Shown in pieces: positions 7,889-15,850 of a stretch of DNA of 64,000 nucleotides (positions are counted from its first letter, which is position 1; every line of letters begins with the position of its first letter). This stretch comes from UMGS1696 sp964558485 (lineage in GTDB: Bacteria; Bacillota; Clostridia; Oscillospirales; CAG-272): the NCBI GenBank assembly GCA_964558485.1, contig CAZLED010000001.1, positions 1 through 64,000 on the forward strand, written 5' to 3'. Made by a program: the position numbers and the translations under genes. Under the pieces are notes generated by a model. It did no database searches and had not been told where the DNA came from. It worked only from the letters and a program-made list of their open reading frames with translations.

Positions 7889-8908
7889 GCCACCCAGTAC
7901 CAGATTCCCGTCGTAGCATACGGCAAACTGTCCCGGTGTGGGGGCCCGTTGGGGTTCGTCAAATTCCAGCAGACAACCGTCTTCCGTGTGCCATAGCCGG
8001 GCCGGTGCTTCTCGGTGGGCATACCGCAGCTTGCAGGCCACCACAGCGCCATCCGGCAAAGGAGACACAGTCTGGTGGTGGAAGGGTGAACAGCGTACCG
8101 TCCTTGTGAACAGCCCTGCTTCGTCACCCAGCGTAACGGTGTTGGTCTTGGCATCCTTGTGCAGCACGAACATATGCCGACCCAGCGCAATGCCCAGTCC
8201 CTTTCGCTGACCGATGGTGTAGCAGGGGTACCCCTTATGCTGCCCCAGCACGTGGCCGTCTTCGTCTACATAATTGCCCGGCGTGGGGGCTTGTCCGGTG
8301 AAGTCGGTGAGAAAGCGCACATAGTCCCCATCCGGGATAAAGCATATGTCCTGGCTGTCGCTTTTGTGTGCCGTCACAAATCCATGGGATTCTGCCAGTG
8401 CCCGGATCTCCGGCTTCGTATAGTCACCCAAGGGAAACACACAGTGCTGGAGCTGTTCTTCGGTCAGCATGGCAAGGACGTAGCTCTGATCCTTGGTGAC
8501 ATCCGCCGCCTTTTGCACCAGGCAGTGTCCGTTGGCGTCTTTGTAGATCCGGGCATAGTGACCGGTGGCAACGCCGTCATAGCCACGCCGCAGTGCTTCG
8601 TCCAGGAGAAAGCCGAACTTGATCTCCCGGTTGCAGAGGACACAGGGGTTTGGCGTCTCGCCGGTCAGGTAGCTTTGGGCAAAATAGCCCATGACCTTTT
8701 CCCGGAACTGCTTTTGACAATCCAGCGCCGTATGGGAGATACCCAGCTTGTCGCAGACCTGTGCGGCATCCCGGACGTTATTCTGGTCGGCATCATTCCC
8801 CTGCATGGTCAGCGTGACGCCGCCGCAGTGAGGATAGTGTTCTCGTATGAGCAGTGCCGCACCGGAGGAATCCACGCCACCGCTCATGGCGATCCATATT
8901 TTTTGCAT
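7874..8908 (-). CDS. mnmA: tRNA-specific 2-thiouridylase MnmA
   Basis: 344 residues. It adds sulfur to U34 of Lys, Glu and Gln tRNAs using ATP and a persulfide relay. The PP-loop SGGVDSS is at residues 9-15. The catalytic Cys is in TPNPCVLCNREIKF (Cys89), and the second, persulfide-carrying Cys is in SQDICFIPDGDY (Cys189). Length is normal. The ATG at 8908 is preferred over the one at 8929 because GAAAGGAG sits about 8 bases before it. It is the last gene of the tcdA-ttcA-mnmA operon, 20 bases after ttcA. Its 3' end has been duplicated downstream around the DUF3791 cassette. Confidence 0.95.
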   Translation of the reverse strand: MQKIWIAMSGGVDSSGAALLIREHYPHCGGVTLTMQGNDADQNNVRDAAQVCDKLGISHTALDCQKQFREKVMGYFAQSYLTGETPNPCVLCNREIKFGFLLDEALRRGYDGVATGHYARIYKDANGHCLVQKAADVTKDQSYVLAMLTEEQLQHCVFPLGDYTKPEIRALAESHGFVTAHKSDSQDICFIPDGDYVRFLTDFTGQAPTPGNYVDEDGHVLGQHKGYPCYTIGQRKGLGIALGRHMFVLHKDAKTNTVTLGDEAGLFTRTVRCSPFHHQTVSPLPDGAVVACKLRYAHREAPARLWHTEDGCLLEFDEPQRAPTPGQFAVCYDGNLVLGGAVIR

Positions 8909-8928
8909 GGTTATGCTCCTTTCGCCCA

Positions 8929-9795
8929 TCAGGACAGCTCGGTCTCATCCGCTGTCGCCGTATCGTAATTTTCCAAAAAGGAATGGGTCTCCCCGTGCAG
9001 CTTGTAGCCCACCAGGGTGTCGATGTTCGCCTTGTGGATGCTGTTGAAAATATTTTTCTCCACGTCCGGGCAGTCCTTTTTCAGCTCCCGGATCAGGTTT
9101 TTCGTCTGTCGTCTTTTGGAGGCGTTTTCGTCCACGGCGGCGTTTTCCGTCATGATGCAGGCACAGGCCAGAAACGACAGGGAATTGTACCGGGCCCAGG
9201 CGATGATGCTGTCCTCGTGTACCTTGTACAAGGGTCGGATCAGCTCCATGCCTTCGAAATTTGTGGAATGCAGCTTGGGCAGCATGGCCTGGATCTGGGC
9301 ACCCCACAGCATTCCCATGAGCGTGGTCTCGATCACATCCGAGAAGTGGTGACCCAGGGCGATCTTGTTGCAGCCCAACGATTTTGCAAAGCTGTACAAA
9401 TGGCCACGGCGCATCCGGGCACAGAGATAACAGGGTGAGCCTTCCTGCCTTGCGGTGACGCGGAAAATATTGGTCTCGAAAAAGTGTACCGGAATGTCCA
9501 GGGTCGCCATATTTTCTTCGATTTTTTGTCGGTTGGCAGGAGAATAGCCCGGATCCATGCAGATGTATTCGCACCGGAAGGGAATGTCAGAATACTGCTG
9601 CAGCTGCTTCATGAGAACTGCCAGCAGTGCCGAATCCTTGCCGCCGGAAATGCACACTGCTATGCAGTCGTTTTCGTCGATGAGCCGGTATTCCTTGCAG
9701 GCCGAGATGAAGGGTGCCCAGATCTCCTTCCGGTATTTTTTCAGCACACTGCGAATGGCAAGCTCCGCCGGTGTGTAGGTTCGTTCTTTGCTCAT
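8929..9795 (-). CDS. ttcA: TtcA-family tRNA 2-thiocytidine synthetase
   Basis: 288 residues. TtcA proteins thiolate C32 of certain tRNAs using a labile Fe-S cluster. The PP-loop SGGKDS is at residues 50-55, CxxC at Cys122-Cys125 (PCYLCARMRRG), and further cysteines at 211/213 (CACIMTE) can supply the third cluster ligand. The start overlaps the tcdA stop by 4 bases (ATGA), with GGAG upstream, so the two are translationally coupled. Some clostridial members of this family are annotated only as tRNA 2-thiocytidine biosynthesis TtcA-like, and the exact target base is inferred. Confidence 0.88.
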   Translation of the reverse strand: MSKERTYTPAELAIRSVLKKYRKEIWAPFISACKEYRLIDENDCIAVCISGGKDSALLAVLMKQLQQYSDIPFRCEYICMDPGYSPANRQKIEENMATLDIPVHFFETNIFRVTARQEGSPCYLCARMRRGHLYSFAKSLGCNKIALGHHFSDVIETTLMGMLWGAQIQAMLPKLHSTNFEGMELIRPLYKVHEDSIIAWARYNSLSFLACACIMTENAAVDENASKRRQTKNLIRELKKDCPDVEKNIFNSIHKANIDTLVGYKLHGETHSFLENYDTATADETELS

Positions 9796-10532
9796 GGATT
9801 CGTCTCCTGCGCTGCCGTGGGTGTCGTCAGCTCCTGCACCACAGCCGAGGCAATATAGAATCCGCAGATCGGTGGCACATAGGCTACCGAGGCAGGTGCG
9901 TGGCTGGTGGGGTCCTCCGGATCGGGCAGTGGCTTCAGCGGCGGCACAGGCGAATAGACCACCTTGCAATGGTTCACGCCCCGTTTCCGCAGCTCCCGAC
10001 GCATGACCGCCGCCAAGGGACAGGTGTTGGTCTTGGCGATATCGGTGATGACAAAGCCGGTGGGGTCGGTCTTGTTGCCGGTGCCCATGGCCGAGATCAC
10101 CGGTGTGCCCACCGTTTGACAACGGCAAATGATATCGATCTTGGCGGTCACCGTATCGATGGCGTCGATCACATAGTCGTAGGCGGCAAAGTCGTAACGG
10201 TCTCCCAGCTCCGGCAGATAGAATTCCTGTCGGGTGTGGACGATACAGGCCGGGTTGATGCTGTGGATCCGTGCGGCGGCGGCGTTGACCTTGGGCTGAC
10301 CGATGGTCTCTGTGGTGGCGATGATCTGCCGGTTGCAGTTGGAGGCTGCCACGGTGTCCGGGTCCACCAGCGTGATCTCGCCGATCCCGGAGCGCACCAG
10401 TGCCTCACAAACGTAGCCGCCGACACCACCCACGCCAAACAGCAGCACATGGGCAGCGCCAAGTTTTTCCATGGCCGTCTCACCCAGCAGTCGGGTCGTA
10501 CGGGCAAAACGTGCAGTTGTGGATGCTTCCAT
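9792..10532 (-). CDS. tcdA: tRNA threonylcarbamoyladenosine dehydratase (TcdA/YgdL, ThiF/E1 fold)
   Basis: 246 residues. E1-like ATP-dependent dehydratase that cyclises t6A37 to ct6A in ANN-decoding tRNAs. The nucleotide-binding GVGGVGG is at about residues 33-39, followed by LVDPDTVAASNCNRQI, IDAIDTVTAK and the KTDPTGFVITDIAKTNTCPLA region typical of TcdA. It is the first gene of a three-gene operon acting on the tRNA anticodon loop (positions 37, 32 and 34). It has a perfect consensus promoter at 10572-10600. Confidence 0.9.
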   Translation of the reverse strand: MEASTTARFARTTRLLGETAMEKLGAAHVLLFGVGGVGGYVCEALVRSGIGEITLVDPDTVAASNCNRQIIATTETIGQPKVNAAAARIHSINPACIVHTRQEFYLPELGDRYDFAAYDYVIDAIDTVTAKIDIICRCQTVGTPVISAMGTGNKTDPTGFVITDIAKTNTCPLAAVMRRELRKRGVNHCKVVYSPVPPLKPLPDPEDPTSHAPASVAYVPPICGFYIASAVVQELTTPTAAQETNP

Positions 10533-10571
10533 AAATCCTATGCTCCAAAATTCCAGTAATGTAGTAGGAAT

Positions 10572-10600
10572 ATTATACAGGATTTTTGCCAGGATGTCAA
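10572..10600 (-). promoter_or_regulatory. Consensus sigma-A promoter of tcdA-ttcA-mnmA
   Basis: TTGACA (10600-10595), a 17-bp spacer and TATAAT (10577-10572), minus strand. It matches the consensus at all 12 hexamer positions. Confidence 0.92.
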
Positions 10601-10607
10601 GAGGAAA

Positions 10608-10760
10608 GGAAATGAAGAATGAAGAGTGAAGAATGAAGAATTATGGTAAAAATAGCTTCGCTATTTTGAATGATTTATAATGGTTAATTTGAGCTGTACG
10701 AACCAGCGTTTTGCGATATTTGACTTCTGACTTCTGACTTCTGACCTCTGCCTTCTGCCT
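10608..10760. repeat. Heptanucleotide microsatellites and a hairpin
   Basis: 10611-10641 carries four degenerate 7-mers of the type ATGAAGA. 10649-10667 is a perfect 8-bp hairpin with a TTC loop. 10722-10760 carries five to six 7-mers of the type GACTTCT/GCCTTCT. The same CTTCTGA-type 7-mer arrays occur at 20994-21020 and 54462-54516. Confidence 0.8.
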
Positions 10761-10764
10761 TTGC

Positions 10765-10804
10765 AAAAGCAGGATGCTGTCTTGTGGGCAAACATCCTGC
10801 TTTT
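10765..10804. terminator. Terminator of the GH35-hydrolase transcript
   Basis: 12-bp stem, 10765-10776 with 10793-10804, flanked by A and T runs on both strands, just after the stop at 10813. Confidence 0.8.
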
Positions 10805-10812
10805 TGTATTTG

Positions 10813-11505
10813 TCAGCGTTCCAGCCAATCCTGCAGCGCCGGGGTATCCAGTGGGATCCAGTGCTGGCCGTCGATCACCGTCACGTGCCAGCCGAACCGA
10901 TTGGCGTAGGCTTCGATGGTGCTCTGGGGCTGCAGCACGTCTCCTTTGGCATACAAAACCTCTGTGGGCGTGTCCCAACGGTTGATGGGCTGGTAGGCGG
11001 CGTAGGCATAGTAGTCCCAGATCAGCATTCCTTCGTCCGTGGGGATAAACTGCTTCCAACCCAGGTCGCTGGCGGTCACTCCGGCTCGTGCCATCATATC
11101 CTCGATGACCCGGCGCATATCCACGATGGGGGAGATGAAATACGCCTTCTCGAACCGTTCGTCCCGGAAGGAGCGCATCAGGAACCAGGCCGACATACTG
11201 ACCGCACAAAAGGAAATGTGGTCGTACCGTTCTCGTACCCAGGCAAGCATGGCTGTCCACTCCGGGATCACCACCCAGGGCAGGCATTCCTTTTTGTCCG
11301 TGGGATCCTCTCGCCGTGCACCATGTTCAGGCAGATCCAGGGCTAAAATTTGATAACCCTTGGGGCAGAAATGGGGGACCAGGGATGCCGCTTCTTCCTT
11401 GCAGCCCATGCGTCCGTGGAGATAGATGAGAAGCTTTTCAGCCGTCTCGCCATACAGCACCGCAGGTACACCGGCGATGGTGAAATTTTCTTTGCAGATG
11501 TCCAT
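10813..11505 (-). CDS. Alpha/beta-hydrolase fold protein
   Basis: 230 residues with the order of an alpha/beta hydrolase: a LLIYLHG oxyanion strand, LALDLPEHG, a nucleophile elbow AVSMS (Ser103, a variant of GxSxG), an Asp in LYAKGD and a catalytic His in DGQHW. No signal peptide. The ATG at 11505 is preceded by GAAAGGAG and sits 4 bases after the GH35 stop, so the two are co-translated; it may remove an ester group (for example acetyl) from the same glycan. The true substrate is not visible. Confidence 0.75.
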   Translation of the reverse strand: MDICKENFTIAGVPAVLYGETAEKLLIYLHGRMGCKEEAASLVPHFCPKGYQILALDLPEHGARREDPTDKKECLPWVVIPEWTAMLAWVRERYDHISFCAVSMSAWFLMRSFRDERFEKAYFISPIVDMRRVIEDMMARAGVTASDLGWKQFIPTDEGMLIWDYYAYAAYQPINRWDTPTEVLYAKGDVLQPQSTIEAYANRFGWHVTVIDGQHWIPLDTPALQDWLER

Positions 11506-11509
11506 GGGC

Positions 11510-13480
11510 TCACTCCTTTCTGCAGCCCCACACACGCAGGGTCGTGTCATGCTCGGGAATGTCGATCTCCCGATAGATGGTGTCCCGGTCGTCTTCCGTC
11601 AAGGGCTGTACCAGGAAATGCACGTTTTCCACGCCACGGACGTCGATCACCCAGGTGTCCCCGTCACAGAAATGGTCAGACAACAGCCGACCGGTGTCTC
11701 CATCGAAGGCCGCCGCTACGTTGCCGCACACCTGTACCCGCAGCTGCTCGATCCCCGGCACCACGTGTACCGCAGATTCCACTGCACAGTCCGTCAGGTG
11801 AGAGCCGTCCAACCGTCGCAGATGGGCAAACACCGCAAAGGGCAGCGTCCGCTTCACAGGCGTCACCGGCAGCACCACACCACGATTGCCGATCCGATGG
11901 CTGGGTCTGGTCAGCCGCACCGGGATGCCGCCGATGGTCATGCCGTCTGTGACAGGCTCCACTCTGCCGTCTGCCCGACACACCATGGGACTGATGCATT
12001 CCAGGGGCACGAATTCTACTTCTGTAGATGTAATCGATACCGGCATGGCCTTGATCCAGCGGACCCGCTCGGTACCGATCTGCATTCCAAAGGGGAACAC
12101 GCCACAGCCATTCTCCGGCAGGGTCATGGGAATGGTCAGCTCCAGCTCCGGCAGCTGCAGCTCGAAGGTCTTCTTTTTCAGGGTACCGCCGTGGATGTGG
12201 TTGTTGTAGAACACAAAGCCACCTTGGCCGCCATCTTGGCTGCCAGAACGCACCGCCACACGAGGGGTCTCGGTATCGGTAAGGCTCTCCGGCATGGTCT
12301 CCGGGAACAGGGCAGGCATGGTGGCCAGCTCTTCTCCCACGGCCGCCACGAACCGATGGAGCAGGGAAAGGGCATAGTAGCTGTCCCGGATCTGTCCCTG
12401 ATCCCCCAACGGAGACTGGAAATCGTAGGACACCACCGGGCAGTCGTTGGGGTACCCGGTCTCTCGGCTTTCCTGGTAGGTGACAAGCTCGTTGCCCTTT
12501 TGCTCCACGGGATTGACGCCGCCGTGGTACATATAGTAACCCAGTCCGTTGGCGCCGGAACCCAGCTTACAAATGGCAAGAGCTGTGATGTCTGCCGGGG
12601 AGAAAATGGGTCTGCGGTGGTAGGTGTTCTGGTTGCCGCCGCCCAGCTCACAGGTCAAAAAGGGATATTTGCCGTGGTACTTTTCCACCTCCGGAATGGC
12701 ACTGTCTCCCAGCAGATCCTTACCGACCACGCCATCCTCACGTACGGTGGCGAAGAAATAGTTGGCGTTGGGACCCAGGGGACGCACGTGTCCTTCCCAG
12801 GGTGCCTCCGGATAGCCGCCGTACATGGGCAAAATTCCTTCCGGTAGATCTGCCTGTCCCCACGCCGTAGCCGACCACAGTGGGGCTGTAAATCCGATCT
12901 CCCGGAGCATATCCCACAGGGCCGTCATATAGGGGCGATCGGTGGTCATTTCGTTTTCCACCTGGATGCCGAGGATGTTTTGGGAGCCTTGCAGCTCGGC
13001 GTAGATCCTGGTGAACAGCCGACGCACATAGGTCAGGTAGGTGGGATCGGTACTGCGGAGCTTGCAGCCGTTCTGGATGAGCCAATCGGGGAAGCCGCCG
13101 TACCGTGCTTCGCCGTGGGCCCAGGGACCGATGCGCAGATAGAACGGCATACCGACCTTTTCGCAGGTGTCCACAAAGCGGCGGATGTCCCGGTTGTCGG
13201 AGAAGTGGAACTGGCCTTCCAACGGCTCATGGTGGTTCCAGAACACATAGGACGCCACCACATCGATGCCGCCTTCCTTCATTTTGGTGATCTCCCGTTC
13301 CCAATCGCAGGCCGGTACACGGGAATAGTGCAGCTCTCCCATGCGCAGGATGCAGGGCTTGCCGTCCCGGAGGATGCAGGTCCTTGTGACGGTGTAGGTG
13401 CTGCCACCGGCCGTGCCACCCATGCCGATGGGCGTCAGGTCACAGGCCGGGGCGTTTGTATGGATCGTTAGCGCTTGCAT
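11510..13480 (-). CDS. GH35-type beta-galactosidase
   Basis: 656 residues with no secretion signal, so cytoplasmic. The GH35 TIM barrel carries GELHYSRVP (48-55), YVFWNHHEP (78-86), IQVENE with acid/base Glu177, and a TCELGGG segment with the probable nucleophile Glu278; C-terminal beta-domains follow. Family members release terminal beta-1,4 or beta-1,3 galactose. It lies downstream of GH127, with a 128-bp gap holding a hairpin, and 4 bp before the alpha/beta hydrolase. The start has an AAAGGA site. I see no clear promoter of its own, so some transcription may come through from GH127. Confidence 0.85.
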   Translation of the reverse strand: MQALTIHTNAPACDLTPIGMGGTAGGSTYTVTRTCILRDGKPCILRMGELHYSRVPACDWEREITKMKEGGIDVVASYVFWNHHEPLEGQFHFSDNRDIRRFVDTCEKVGMPFYLRIGPWAHGEARYGGFPDWLIQNGCKLRSTDPTYLTYVRRLFTRIYAELQGSQNILGIQVENEMTTDRPYMTALWDMLREIGFTAPLWSATAWGQADLPEGILPMYGGYPEAPWEGHVRPLGPNANYFFATVREDGVVGKDLLGDSAIPEVEKYHGKYPFLTCELGGGNQNTYHRRPIFSPADITALAICKLGSGANGLGYYMYHGGVNPVEQKGNELVTYQESRETGYPNDCPVVSYDFQSPLGDQGQIRDSYYALSLLHRFVAAVGEELATMPALFPETMPESLTDTETPRVAVRSGSQDGGQGGFVFYNNHIHGGTLKKKTFELQLPELELTIPMTLPENGCGVFPFGMQIGTERVRWIKAMPVSITSTEVEFVPLECISPMVCRADGRVEPVTDGMTIGGIPVRLTRPSHRIGNRGVVLPVTPVKRTLPFAVFAHLRRLDGSHLTDCAVESAVHVVPGIEQLRVQVCGNVAAAFDGDTGRLLSDHFCDGDTWVIDVRGVENVHFLVQPLTEDDRDTIYREIDIPEHDTTLRVWGCRKE

Positions 13481-13557
13481 AGCATTTTTCCTTTCTAAGG
13501 TCTAAGGCACCATCCGAATTGTGCGAAGGTGTCCCAAATCTATGGCGAACAAAACAG

Positions 13558-13595
13558 CTTTACCCCGAAACGACCACAGCCATTCCGGGGCAAAG
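13558..13595 (-). terminator. Hairpin after GH127 (partial terminator)
   Basis: 10-bp stem, 13558-13567 with 13586-13595, just past the GH127 stop. The T-run is weak, so read-through into GH35 is likely. Confidence 0.55.
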
Positions 13596-13608
13596 AGAGA
13601 GCACACTT

Positions 13609-15414
13609 TTATCTATAGCTCAGGAACACCAGCATATTGGTCTCTTCCCGGTTGGCAAAGGTGTGGTAGGGGATCATGTGGATCTCGGTCTCCACGAAGG
13701 AATCGGACAGCGGATAGTACAGGGCGTCCGTGGGGTCGATGCGGCGAAAGGCGTGACCGTGGAACTTGGGGCAGCCACAGGTGTCGCATACGTCCATCTG
13801 CCAGTTGGCACCGAGGGTATCGAAGTACAGGCTGTGTACGTCGCCGTCGTTGTCCACGCCTTCTGCGCAGTATACGATGGGACCATACTGCAGGGCCGCT
13901 TTGTCCAGATTCTTGTATACACCGGTGGCAGACTGCATCAGCACGGGCTCCATGACAAATTCCACTACGATCTCTCCGTCACCCTGGAAGATAGCATATC
14001 CCTTGTCCAGCACGTATTCCCGGTTGGCGGTGAACTTGCGGCACCAGGCAGGAATGCGCACATATACCGCTTCGGTATGCTCTGCCACCAACGTGATCTT
14101 GCCGTTTACAGGGTACTGGGTGGTCTGGGTCAGGCGCATATGGCCGTTGTCGAATACGCTGTCGCCAAACTGGTTCACCCAGAGCTTGCCGTCTTCCCAG
14201 CCGTAGAAATACTGACCCAGAGAGGACAGCACCCGGTTCAGATTGGGCGGACAGCAGGAGCAGCCGAACACCTTCTGCCGACGGGTGATGGGATACCGGC
14301 CGCCTTGCTTCTTGTAGTTGTCCAGATGGATCTCCAGAGGATTCTCGTAGAAGAATGCGTCACCGGACAAAGACAGACCGGACAGCATACCGTTGTACAG
14401 CTCCTTCTCGATGGTGTCCGCATACTTGGCATCCTTGTGGATCTGGTTCATTCTGTGGGCAAAGAAGATCATGGCGATGGAGGCACAGGTCTCCGTATAG
14501 GCATGGTCGTTGGGCAGGTCATAGGGAATGGTGAAGGCTTCTCCGTGGGAGGTAGAACCCAGGCCGCCGGTGATGTACATCTTGCGATCCACCAGGTCGG
14601 TGTACAGCTGGTCGCAGGCAAAGAGCAATGCTTCGTCGCCGGTTTCGCCAGCCAGATCAGCCATAGCGGTGTACAGGTAGCCGGCACGGACAGAGTGACC
14701 CAGGGCAGAGAACTGTTCTCTGACCGGCTTATGGGACTGCACCTGCTTGTCGTGGGCCCATGCGGTACCTTCGCCTTCGGTGGTATCCACGCCACGCAGG
14801 TTGATGAAGTGGGCGCTCAGATCCAGCCAATCCTTGTTGCCGGTGCAGTGGTACAGCTTGATCAGGGCCAGCTCGATCTCTTCGTGACCGGGGGTCTGGA
14901 AGGTGGGTTTCGGTTCTGCGGTGCCGTCCATGAACACAGCCTTGATGTAGGCGGCGTACTTTTCGGCGATGTGCAGGAAGCGATCTCTACCGGTGGCATC
15001 GTAGTAGGCTACAGCGGCTTCGAACATATGCCCGGCACAGTACAGCTCATGCCAGTCCCGGTTGGAAAAACGCTTGTCCGGCTCCACCACCATGAAGTGG
15101 ATATTGAAGTAGCCGTCTTCCTTTTGGTTCTTTTCGATCTCATCGATGATGGCTTCGACCTGGGCCTGCAGTGCGGGATCCTCTTCCCGGGACAGTACAT
15201 TGGCGGCGCCTTCCATCCATTTGTAGACGTCGGAATCCCAGAAGATGTGGGGCATATCGGGCATACCTTCCTTCCAGTCGCAGCGGAAGGCACGGATGCG
15301 TCCGGTCTCGTCAAAGCGCTTGTATACAGCCGGAATGGTCACGTCCCGGTTCAGGTCTTCCTTTTGCTTCCAGAAGCCGCCGGTCAGGGTGACGGTACGA
15401 TAATCGTTTTTCAT
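13609..15414 (-). CDS. GH127 beta-L-arabinofuranosidase
   Basis: 601 residues of the (alpha/alpha)6-barrel GH127 family (HypBA1 type), which removes L-arabinofuranose from arabinans, extensin or similar glycans. The unusual Zn-thiolate active site is visible: Glu308 and Cys310 in TETCAS, and Cys387-Cys388 in GCSCCPPN, with the same ExC...CC spacing as the studied Bifidobacterium enzyme. Other marks are WHELYCAGHM and ITGGLGSTSHGEAF. The ATG at 15414 follows GCAAAGGAG; a longer in-frame start at 15663 would run through the structured RNA and is rejected. No signal peptide. Confidence 0.9.
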   Translation of the reverse strand: MKNDYRTVTLTGGFWKQKEDLNRDVTIPAVYKRFDETGRIRAFRCDWKEGMPDMPHIFWDSDVYKWMEGAANVLSREEDPALQAQVEAIIDEIEKNQKEDGYFNIHFMVVEPDKRFSNRDWHELYCAGHMFEAAVAYYDATGRDRFLHIAEKYAAYIKAVFMDGTAEPKPTFQTPGHEEIELALIKLYHCTGNKDWLDLSAHFINLRGVDTTEGEGTAWAHDKQVQSHKPVREQFSALGHSVRAGYLYTAMADLAGETGDEALLFACDQLYTDLVDRKMYITGGLGSTSHGEAFTIPYDLPNDHAYTETCASIAMIFFAHRMNQIHKDAKYADTIEKELYNGMLSGLSLSGDAFFYENPLEIHLDNYKKQGGRYPITRRQKVFGCSCCPPNLNRVLSSLGQYFYGWEDGKLWVNQFGDSVFDNGHMRLTQTTQYPVNGKITLVAEHTEAVYVRIPAWCRKFTANREYVLDKGYAIFQGDGEIVVEFVMEPVLMQSATGVYKNLDKAALQYGPIVYCAEGVDNDGDVHSLYFDTLGANWQMDVCDTCGCPKFHGHAFRRIDPTDALYYPLSDSFVETEIHMIPYHTFANREETNMLVFLSYR

Positions 15415-15455
15415 ATGTGGTTTCTCCTTTGCATAGAGGGATCGTGTATGGCTAT

Positions 15456-15484
15456 ATGATACCAGAAATGGATGGATTTTGCAA
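15456..15484 (-). promoter_or_regulatory. Promoter of GH127
   Basis: TTGCAA (15484-15479), a 17-bp spacer and TATCAT (15461-15456), minus strand. Confidence 0.7.
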
Positions 15485-15532
15485 GAGGGTTTGGGTGAAA
15501 AATTATGGTTGATTGCAGGATGGATGGATAAA

Positions 15533-15698
15533 AAAGAAAAACCACACATACGTGTGGCTCTCTGGTACTTTCGTTCGGGGGTGTCCCCTATTCCGTCTGC
15601 GGTAGTACCTACCCGATGCAACACTCCACACAACACCGAAACGGAACCGGCTATGTGCTTCATCGTGACGATACGCAGTCAAGCGGGTATCTGACACC
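15533..15698 (-). ncRNA. Candidate structured small RNA (about 165 nt, 6S-like layout possible)
   Basis: A perfect consensus promoter starts a transcript with no credible ORF that ends at a hairpin plus T-run (15542-15557). Stems I can pair by eye: closing stem 15698-15693 with 15585-15580; a second stem 15680-15674 with 15601-15595 (one mismatch); a long hairpin 15665-15655 with 15624-15614; and a small hairpin 15613-15609 with 15605-15601. One long rod with a central opening and a small 3'-side hairpin recalls 6S RNA, but I cannot confirm the family. It is separate from GH127, which has its own promoter. Confidence 0.6.
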
Positions 15699-15701
15699 TT
15701 T

Positions 15702-15730
15702 ATTATATGCTGTTTGCTCTCTTTTGTCAA
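15702..15730 (-). promoter_or_regulatory. Consensus promoter of the small RNA
   Basis: TTGACA (15730-15725), a 17-bp spacer and TATAAT (15707-15702), minus strand; perfect hexamers. Confidence 0.9.
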
Positions 15731-15850
15731 GTCCATGCGGGTAAGGTTGAAAACGTGCCAAAAATGCCACAAACACCAGCCTTTTAGGCACGTTTTCTCG
15801 GGTGAATCCGCATTGCCTTAAGAGGAAAATGATACTTTTTTGCCAGAATT

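Noticed and set aside
13519..15459. Long plus-strand open frame of 646 codons
   Set aside because: Shadow of GH127; no ribosome site or family motif.
15595..15625. T-box leader
   Set aside because: A GGGU..GGUAC..ACCGC string resembles the T-box antiterminator, but extra bases break the motif and no amino-acid gene follows; GH127 has its own promoter.
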